From Microcystis aeruginosa Ma_SC_T_19800800_S464 (GTDB lineage: Bacteria; Cyanobacteriota; Cyanobacteriia; Cyanobacteriales; Microcystaceae): 37,203 nucleotides of DNA. Shown here piece by piece: positions 32,003 to 37,203 of the stretch; positions within the stretch are counted from its first letter, which is position 1, and the number at the start of each line of letters is the position of its first letter. A program made the translations under genes and the position numbers. A model generated the notes under the pieces. It worked only from the letters and a program-made list of their open reading frames with translations. It made no database searches and was not told the origin of the DNA. The stretch covers positions 1-37,203 of the forward strand of contig SFBL01000065.1 of NCBI GenBank assembly GCA_007095785.1, written 5' to 3'.

Positions 32003-33730
32003 TTGAAATATCGCTCTAGTTATTGGAACCTCATTCCCTATCTCCGTCCCCAAACCCAAACAATTATTTTGGCGTTCATCTGTACGATCGGATTTACGGT
32101 ATTTTGGCCGATTTTAGCTTGGTTAGCTGGACAAATGGCCAGATATATCGGTGAGGGAAATGTGCCAGCATTGGCGACACTTTCGGGGGTGGGAGCAGTG
32201 GTTTTTTTACTGCGGGGAATGTCTCAGTATGGGCAAGATTCCCTGATGGCAAAAGCTTCTTTAAAAATTGCCCTAGAATTAAGAAAAAAAGTTTATGCAC
32301 ACCTGCAAACCCTCGGCTTAAATTACTTTGAAACGGCAAAAACTGGTGATTTATCCTATCGTTTAACGGAAGATATTGATCGCATTGGCGAAGTAATTAA
32401 CAAATTTTTCCATGATTTTATTCCCTCTGCCTTACAGTTAATTGTCGTCTTTGCCTATATGTTTATTGTCAACTGGCAATTGACGATCGCTGTCATTATT
32501 ATCGCTCCTTTGTTAGGGGTTTTGGTGGGATTTTTTGGTGAAAAATTATTACAATATGCTCGTCGCGCTCAAGCGAAAATATCTAACCTTTCTTCGTTAT
32601 TAACCGAAGTTTTTGGCGGTATTCGTGTGGTGCAAGCTTTCGCAGCTGAAGATTATCAAACCGAGCTTTTTGCTCAAGAAGCGGAGGAAAATCGCCGCGC
32701 TCAATACCTATCGGAATCCACCAAAGCTTTACAATACGTCGTGGTGGGATTCTTACAAGCTCTCGGTGTCATCTTTTTATTCTTTCTCGCTGGTTGGCAA
32801 ATTTCCCAAAAGAATTTAACTGGAATTGACTTTGTTAGTTATGTGGCAGCGGTGGCAATGTTAATCGATCCCATCGCCCATATTACCAGTAATTATAATC
32901 AATTTAAACAGGGTCAAGCCTCCATGGATCGGATTTTTGAATTGTTAGCTATTTTGCCAACAATTACCGAAAAACCGAAGGCGATCAATTTACCCCCCCA
33001 TAGCAAAGAAGTTGAATATTGTCAAGTAAATTTTTATTACAATGAGGACAGACAGGTTTTAAAAAATATTAATTTTACTGCACACGCTGGGGAAATGATT
33101 GCTTTAGTGGGAGCATCGGGAGCGGGAAAAACCACTTTAGTTAATCTTTTGTTGCGTTTTTATGACCCCACTTCCGGCAAGATTTTAATCGATGGGGTGG
33201 ATATTCGTGATGTGACTTTAAAAAGTCTCCGGCGACAAATTGGCGTAGTTTTACAGGAAAATATTCTCTTTTCTGGTACTATAGCTCAAAATATCGCTTT
33301 TGGCCAGGGAGATTTTAATCTACAAGAGGTGGAAAAAGCGGCAAAGATTGCCAACGCTCATCAATTTATTAGTGAACTTTCCCAGGGTTACTATACCTAT
33401 GTGGGAGAAAGGGGTGTTAATTTATCGGGTGGACAAAGACAAAGAATCGCCATCGCGCGAGCAGTTTTATCTAATCCGAGAATTTTAATTTTAGATGAAG
33501 CAACTTCAGCGCTCGATTCGGAATCGGAAGCTTTAGTGCAGGAAGCTTTAGAAAGAATTATGACGGAGCGCACAGTATTTGTTATTGCTCACCGATTAGC
33601 AACTGTCAGAAAAGCTAACCGTATTTTAGTCTTAGAAAAGGGTGAAATTATCGAGGTGGGTAATCACGAAGAGTTATTAAATCTTAATGGTCGTTACGCT
33701 CAATTTCATGCTAGACAATTTCAAGATTAA
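32003..33730 (+). CDS. MsbA-like ABC exporter (fused permease and ATPase)
   Basis: A 575-residue half-transporter that should dimerise in the membrane. Six helices lie in about 20-310; the nucleotide-binding domain has Walker A GASGAGKT near 373, signature [15 protein letters not shown], Walker B LILDEATSALDSE and the H-loop VIAHRLATV. The start is a TTG at 32003, supported by the conserved N-terminus YWNLIPYLRPQT and an AAGG 14 bp ahead; the next Met is about 45 residues in and would delete helix 1. Substrate is unknown: lipid, polysaccharide or drug export are possibilities. Confidence 0.9.
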   Translation: MKYRSSYWNLIPYLRPQTQTIILAFICTIGFTVFWPILAWLAGQMARYIGEGNVPALATLSGVGAVVFLLRGMSQYGQDSLMAKASLKIALELRKKVYAHLQTLGLNYFETAKTGDLSYRLTEDIDRIGEVINKFFHDFIPSALQLIVVFAYMFIVNWQLTIAVIIIAPLLGVLVGFFGEKLLQYARRAQAKISNLSSLLTEVFGGIRVVQAFAAEDYQTELFAQEAEENRRAQYLSESTKALQYVVVGFLQALGVIFLFFLAGWQISQKNLTGIDFVSYVAAVAMLIDPIAHITSNYNQFKQGQASMDRIFELLAILPTITEKPKAINLPPHSKEVEYCQVNFYYNEDRQVLKNINFTAHAGEMIALVGASGAGKTTLVNLLLRFYDPTSGKILIDGVDIRDVTLKSLRRQIGVVLQENILFSGTIAQNIAFGQGDFNLQEVEKAAKIANAHQFISELSQGYYTYVGERGVNLSGGQRQRIAIARAVLSNPRILILDEATSALDSESEALVQEALERIMTERTVFVIAHRLATVRKANRILVLEKGEIIEVGNHEELLNLNGRYAQFHARQFQD

Positions 33731-33806
33731 TCCATTTGGCCTTAGGGAATAGGGGTGTATCTCTAGAATTGGGCCTTATTTCTGATTTTATCACTCAATC
33801 CAAGCT

Positions 33807-33843
33807 TTTGGGGGGTTCTACCCCCCAAACCCCCCGTCGGGGG
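33807..33843 (+). terminator. G/C-rich hairpins after the ABC exporter
   Basis: TTTGGGGGG-TTCTA-CCCCCCAAA (33807-33829) is a perfect 9-bp hairpin, followed at once by CCCCCG-T-CGGGGG. They lie about 77 bp after the exporter stop and form a strong stop for transcription. The whole GC-rich block to about 33872 looks like an intergenic repeat common in Microcystis; a 64-codon frame across it is not credible. Confidence 0.65.
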
Positions 33844-33872
33844 ACGAAGCGCCTCCCCCGAACCCCGGAGCG

Positions 33873-34088
33873 CATTAGTTTTTCGGTGGGATGCTTACAC
33901 GCAGTTGTTCATATATTTGTACTAATTTAAGAATCACCGATATAGCAGTTATCTTAATGGTGAGGTAGGAAGTTTTCGTTTTGGGGAGTCGGTCGCGGAA
34001 TTAGGTTAGACTTCATCTTTAGGGAAAGCGCTGTAAGACATATTTTTCCGTTCCCTGTTCCTGGTTCTCTCTTTCTAGACTGTAAATT
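33873..34088. other. Intergenic stretch without recognised features
   Basis: No gene, hairpin or known motif was recognised between the G/C-rich hairpins and the MITE at 34095. It is moderately AT-rich and may be decayed coding or repeat DNA. Confidence 0.4.
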
Positions 34089-34250
34089 TAATTTGGGTTT
34101 GCTGAATAAATCTAAAAACCTTATCCAACAAGGTTTTTAGACTTTTTTTCCCTCAAAAAGTGCCGACCCTTGGAGTGATTGGGGGGAAAATTCAGGGACT
34201 TTTTCCCTGAAAAACCCCCACCGAAAAACTTTTTCAGCAGACCCTAATTT
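34089..34250. mobile_element. 150-bp MITE with 6-bp target duplication
   Basis: The element runs from GGGTTTGCTGAAT (34095) to CAGCAGACCC (34244); its ends are imperfect terminal inverted repeats of about 28 bp (GGGTTTGCTGAATAAATCTAAAA against GGGTCTGCTGAAAAAGTTTTT). It is flanked on both sides by TAATTT (34089-34094, 34245-34250). Inside is a perfect 11-bp hairpin (CTAAAAACCTT/AAGGTTTTTAG, 34112-34140) and TCAGGGA/TCCCTGA. It encodes no protein and would need a transposase in trans. Confidence 0.85.
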
Positions 34251-34261
34251 TGTCCAACTAC

Positions 34262-35209
34262 TTAGGTTTTTTTTCGGGGAATTCCTCGCAAGGCTAAAAC
34301 ATCATCAAGGGTGGAACAATAGTTTTTTAAACCAAAATCAGCAGGAGTATAGGTTTTAATGTGGGTGAAGTGGCGATAATTCATGGCAAAACGGTCCCAT
34401 GCTTCCATCTGCAAGTTAAAAACTTTGATAAAAAAGTTAGCAATGGTTAAAGATAAAGGAATGCGAAAATAGATTTTTTTGTTTAAATAAGCGCAGATTT
34501 CCTCCACTGCTTGGTTAGCTGTTGTGCGTTGATTGCCTAGAACAATTTTGCTTTCTGGTGCGGGATTTTCGATTAAATAATTCACCACTTGAGCTATATC
34601 TTGAGCATGGATAAAATGAAAACTGCCATCAGCTTGAAACCAACGCACTAAACCGATATATTTCAACACATCCGGTAAACCCCCATAGATATGAGAATAG
34701 GGTTTATTTTCGTCACCACCTAAGACAAAAGTGGGGTATAAAGTGATAATTTTATCGGCGATTTCTAGCTCAGAAAATTTACTATAACAAATATATTTAG
34801 TGCGGATATAATTAGTTCCTATCTCCCCAGCTTCCGGTAAAGGTTGATTATTTTGATTGAGAATGCTGGCAGTGGAAAAGTAGAGGACTTTCTCGCAGAT
34901 TTGAGCATCTAAATAACTCATTAATTCTAGGGTTTTTACCACATTAATCTGATAACTTTCCTCCTCTCCTCCCCAACTGGTAGCGATTAAAACCGCTATA
35001 TTCATTGTTTTTAAAAGCTCGGCATATACCCCAATATTTTGCATATCGCCTAAAAGTATATGAACATTTGATCGCCCTTGGTAAGTAAATTTTAACTTCT
35101 CTGGATTACGCACTAAAAAATATAATTCATATTCGGGATTTTCCAGTAAAATTTCAGCGATATAATGTCCAATACAGCCACTCACACCCGTTAGAAATAT
35201 TTTTTTCAT
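34262..35209 (-). CDS. NAD(P)-dependent epimerase/dehydratase-like protein
   Basis: A 315-residue extended short-chain dehydrogenase-type protein. Rossmann motif TGVSGCIG (about 7-14) follows MKKIFL; ATG 35209 is chosen over an upstream frame start at 35269 that precedes the fold. A segment STASILNQ is followed by a Tyr/Lys-rich TNYIRTKYICYSKF, resembling the YxxxK catalytic helix. Substrate is unknown; nucleotide-sugar or flavonoid-type relatives exist. It sits between a MITE and an octamer repeat array, with no operon partner. Confidence 0.85.
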   Translation of the reverse strand: MKKIFLTGVSGCIGHYIAEILLENPEYELYFLVRNPEKLKFTYQGRSNVHILLGDMQNIGVYAELLKTMNIAVLIATSWGGEEESYQINVVKTLELMSYLDAQICEKVLYFSTASILNQNNQPLPEAGEIGTNYIRTKYICYSKFSELEIADKIITLYPTFVLGGDENKPYSHIYGGLPDVLKYIGLVRWFQADGSFHFIHAQDIAQVVNYLIENPAPESKIVLGNQRTTANQAVEEICAYLNKKIYFRIPLSLTIANFFIKVFNLQMEAWDRFAMNYRHFTHIKTYTPADFGLKNYCSTLDDVLALRGIPRKKT

Positions 35210-35285
35210 TATTTTAATTGATCCAGCAGAATTTAGGGGACAGTGTGAAAGTAAAAAGTAAAAAGTCAAAAAGGGTGTTGTGTGT

Positions 35286-35472
35286 TGGGGTTTTGGGGTT
35301 TTAGGGTTTTAGGGTTTTGGGGTTTTAAGTAGTCGTGCAAAATAAATTTCTTAGTGAAGAAAGGCAAAAGGCAAGAGACAAGAGGCAAGGAGGGGGTTAG
35401 ATATGTGTAATTAATTTTGCTTAGGTACTTAGGGTTTTAGGGTTTTAGGGTTTTAGCGTTTTAGGGTTTTAG
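35286..35472. repeat. Telomere-like TTTTAGGG/TTTTGGGG octamer array, split by an insertion
   Basis: Left block 35286-35324 and right block 35429-35472 consist of TTTTGGGG and TTTTAGGG units. They are separated by the 104-bp MITE-like segment 35325-35428. Four or more G-tracts per block give G-quadruplex potential. The array lies between hemE and the epimerase-like gene. Confidence 0.8.
35325..35428. mobile_element. 104-bp MITE-like element inside the octamer array
   Basis: The ends AAGTAGTCGTGCAAAATAAATT and (reverse complement of the right end) AAGTACCTAAGCAAAATTAATT are imperfect terminal inverted repeats of about 22 bp. The interior is a purine-rich GGCAAAAGGCAAGAGACAAG-type stretch without coding capacity. 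Both flanks are TTTTAGGG repeats, so it entered the array. Confidence 0.55.
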
Positions 35473-35479
35473 TTGAATT

Positions 35480-35540
35480 CCCCCATTTCCCCATTTCCCC
35501 ATTTCCCCATTTCCCCATTCCCCCATTCCCCCATCCCCTG
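35480..35540. repeat. CCCCATT heptamer tandem repeat
   Basis: About eight units of CCCCATT/TCCCCAT, ending 15 bp before the hemE stop. It matches the short tandem heptamer repeats common in cyanobacteria. Confidence 0.8.
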
Positions 35541-35554
35541 TTCCCTGAGTAACT

Positions 35555-36604
35555 TTATTGATAACTAAATCCTTTAGCGGTTTCAAAGAAGAAACGCACG
35601 TTATCTTCAGGAGTTCCCACCAAAACACCATGACCTAAATTAAGAATATGACCTTGATTACCCGCTTTACGAATAGTATCAATAATCCGCTCGCGAATAA
35701 AGGACTGGGAACCGAATAAAACCCCCGGATCGATATTACCTTGAACCATCATCGCTTTACCTAAACGCTGTCTCGCTTCCGCCATATCCACGGTCCAATC
35801 GACGCTAATAATATCAACCCCCGATTTAGCCATTCTTTCCAAAACGCCGGCGCTGCCACTAATGTAGAGAATTAACGGTGTATCGGGATGGGTTTCTTTC
35901 ACCAAACGAACTACTTTTTGTTGATAGGGTAAGGCAAAAACATCGTAATCTTGGGGAGTTAATTGACCCGCCCAAGAGTCGAACATTTGTACCACTTGCG
36001 CCCCACAATCGATTTGATAACGGACATAGGTGGCAATCATATCCGCTAATTTATCTAAAAATTGGTGCAGTACCGAGGGTTCCGAAAAAGCCATCCCTTT
36101 AATCACAGAATAGCTTTTAGAACCTTTCCCTTCCACTGCATAGGCTGCTAAAGTCCAAGGCGCTCCGACAAAACCGAGGACAGTGGATTTATTTCCCACC
36201 TCTTGACGCAGGGTTTTTAAAATCGTTTTGATAAAAGGTAAAGACTGATCGGGATCGAGGGGATTAAGTTGGTCCACCTGCGCTTGAGTACGAATGGGAG
36301 AATCGATAATCGGTCCCTTACTTTCGATAATATCAAAAGGAATACCGATTCCCGCTAGGGGAGTGAGGATATCGGAGAACATGATCACCCCATCCGGTTG
36401 AAAAGCGCGCCAGGGTTGCAGGGAGATTTCGATCGCCAGTTCCGCATTTTCCGATCTTTCCCGAAAACTGGGGTATTTATCCCGCAATTCTCGATAAATC
36501 TGCATATAACGTCCTGCTTGTCTCATCATCCACACGGGAGGACGGGGTAAGATTTCTCCTTTGGCAGCGCGTAATAAATAAGGTATTTCAGGGGAGTCAG
36601 TCAT
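35555..36604 (-). CDS. hemE: Uroporphyrinogen decarboxylase
   Basis: A 349-residue cytosolic enzyme converting uroporphyrinogen III to coproporphyrinogen III in heme and chlorophyll synthesis. Signature 1 [14 protein letters not shown] is at 21-34, with the substrate-binding Arg and the catalytic Asp in [26 protein letters not shown] is signature 2. Length is standard. It is alone on its strand, and its stop abuts the heptamer array. Upstream lies ATGATTATTCT, only partly Zur/Fur-like. Confidence 0.97.
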   Translation of the reverse strand: MTDSPEIPYLLRAAKGEILPRPPVWMMRQAGRYMQIYRELRDKYPSFRERSENAELAIEISLQPWRAFQPDGVIMFSDILTPLAGIGIPFDIIESKGPIIDSPIRTQAQVDQLNPLDPDQSLPFIKTILKTLRQEVGNKSTVLGFVGAPWTLAAYAVEGKGSKSYSVIKGMAFSEPSVLHQFLDKLADMIATYVRYQIDCGAQVVQMFDSWAGQLTPQDYDVFALPYQQKVVRLVKETHPDTPLILYISGSAGVLERMAKSGVDIISVDWTVDMAEARQRLGKAMMVQGNIDPGVLFGSQSFIRERIIDTIRKAGNQGHILNLGHGVLVGTPEDNVRFFFETAKGFSYQ

Positions 36605-36749
36605 ATCACGATGATTATTCTATTGCCTTTTCTACGGTATCATCCCCCGTACAGCTAATTTTTCTAGTTTTGCCTTAAGAATTGTTAACTAAAGTTATCC
36701 CCCTTTGCATTGAAACTGGGTACTGGAAATTGTAGTACAATATTTTGGG

Positions 36750-36949
36750 TTGAGACAGGTATGGACGCAAAACCAGGGGAGAATATATCCAATTTTTGTA
36801 CATAGCTCAAGATTCTCTCAAAGAGTTGGAGACTCATTGGTTAATCTCTCAAAGAGTTGAACTAGCTTCCCCGCAGAGCGTCAATCCTATTCTTAATCAA
36901 TGTGAATCAGTGGGCCGACTCCTGCTAACTTTGATTCGTGCTCTTGAAA
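36750..36949 (+). pseudogene. Four-helix-bundle protein remnant, 5'-decayed and joined to an IS
   Basis: From about 36750 the frame reads RYGRKTRGEYIQFLYIAQ, then DSLKELETHWLISQRV and VGRLLLTLIRALE. This matches the middle and end of the four-helix-bundle (23S rRNA intervening-sequence-type, TIGR02436) family (A-E-G-x-G-R-x-T-x-x-E-F-x-x-F-L-x-I-A-x-G-S-L-x-E-L-E-T). A TGA (in frame just upstream) and the absence of the first 50 residues show decay. After LIRALE the frame runs directly into the right end of an IS200/IS605 element at 36950, ending at 37041 with foreign codons. Confidence 0.7.
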
Positions 36950-37203
36950 TTGACACTCCCGTCGCGCTCATGCGAGGGATTCTTGGTTCACTGACTCAAG
37001 TTGTCTTGACAGGTATTGCTACCAACCAAAATAGAGCTTAAATCTCCCCAAGCGTTTAGGTCTGATGACCAACTTCCGATATGCCCTATCGTAGCTTTTT
37101 TGAGTATATTTAATGCCGCCATTTTGTCTCTATCTTCTACATATCCGCAAGAACAAACATGGGTTCTAACCGATAGAGACTTTTTAATTAACTTGCCACA
37201 ATT
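36950..37203 (-). mobile_element. IS200/IS605-family element, one end, partial
   Basis: The element's right end is seen on the minus strand as TCCCTCGC-loop-GCGACGGGA (a hairpin with one bulge, about 36956-36978) followed by GTGTCAA. This matches the arrangement of a subterminal hairpin then TCAA cleavage sequence known for IS608-like elements, and the boundary TTGA (36950) coincides with loss of homology in the four-helix-bundle gene. The tnpB tail lies immediately inside. Confidence 0.7.
36988..37203 (-). CDS. tnpB: TnpB (RNA-guided nuclease ancestor of Cas12), C-terminal part
   Basis: The frame enters from the window edge and ends at a TGA (36990-36988), giving 71 C-terminal codons. NCGKLIKKSLSVRTHVCSCG is the TnpB zinc finger (second knuckle C-x-C here), then DRDKMAALNILKKA is RuvC motif III with its catalytic Asp (usual D-R-D-x-N-A-A; Asn is Met here), and TIGHIG...NAWGD is the typical tail. 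In another frame further on, SVNQESLA matches the usual C-terminal SLNQES, suggesting a small frameshift after SILVG. The N-terminal part lies outside the window. Confidence 0.85.
   Translation of the reverse strand, partial: NCGKLIKKSLSVRTHVCSCGYVEDRDKMAALNILKKATIGHIGSWSSDLNAWGDLSSILVGSNTCQDNLSQ

Noticed and set aside
33736-33930. 64-codon open frame after the ABC exporter
   Set aside because: It runs across G/C-rich hairpins and repeats, with Pro/Arg-rich composition produced by them and no recognisable family.
36604-36625. ATGATTATTCT upstream of hemE as a Zur or Fur box
   Set aside because: Only one half matches; the second half has no palindromic counterpart, and hemE is not a typical Zur target.

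Overview
The window looks like chromosomal DNA of a cyanobacterium, most probably Microcystis aeruginosa or a close relative. The signs are an isiA–isiB iron-stress operon, several cyanobacteria-only membrane proteins, HIP1 octamers (GCGATCGC at 8718, 9226, 17585 and 27965), AT-rich codon use, and many short palindromic repeats, MITE-like elements and heptamer/octamer tandem repeats between genes. No rRNA, tRNA or CRISPR array was seen.

Layout. (1) 1-250: probable end of an IS200/IS605-like element that cuts off an alpha/beta-hydrolase gene. (2) 353-6144: a minus-strand zinc-stress cluster read from a near-perfect Zur operator (6128-6144): a second threonyl-tRNA synthetase (T2 type), a COG0523 GTPase, a cysS 3' remnant, then (behind a second Zur-like operator at 2684-2696) a degenerate COG0523-like P-loop protein, a calcineurin-like phosphoesterase with cysteines at two ligand positions, and a tandem phosphoesterase-like protein that has lost most ligands. 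(3) 6465-8066: an orphan PD-(D/E)XK nuclease-like protein. (4) 8255-11492: iron-stress island isiA – 52-residue Cys-rich protein – isiB – isiC-like hydrolase – small membrane protein, with Fur-like boxes upstream. (5) 11714-13016: membrane protein and RNase III, divergent. (6) 13036-18309: sulfate uptake: a CysR-like Crp/Fnr regulator divergent from sbpA–NIL-domain protein–cysT–cysW–cysA. (7) 18767-26381: M1 aminopeptidase with HEAT repeats, DUF4079 protein, His-rich COG0523 GTPase, metal-binding ABC lipoprotein, housekeeping ThrRS (T1 type) and a small DUF7219-like protein. (8) 26719-33730: purC, coaE, an EcfT/CbiQ-like permease, a TPR lytic transglycosylase, cysC (APS kinase) and an MsbA-like ABC exporter. 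(9) 33731-37203: MITE-rich DNA with an NAD(P)-binding epimerase-like gene and hemE, then a four-helix-bundle pseudogene joined to the end of an IS200/IS605 element carrying a partial tnpB.

How they fit together: metal limitation is the main theme. Zinc: Zur boxes, T2, two full COG0523 GTPases, a degenerate COG0523 protein and a metal-binding lipoprotein. Iron: isiA/isiB and Fur-like boxes. Sulfur uptake and activation are the second theme (sbpA-cysTWA, cysR, cysC). The most promising little-described unit is the Zur-controlled tail of cluster (2): P-loop protein + Cys-substituted phosphoesterase + phosphoesterase-like pseudoenzyme, joined by 1-nt and 21-nt junctions. The window also shows small palindromic elements flanked by 16-18 bp direct repeats, one of which duplicated the cysA start codon.
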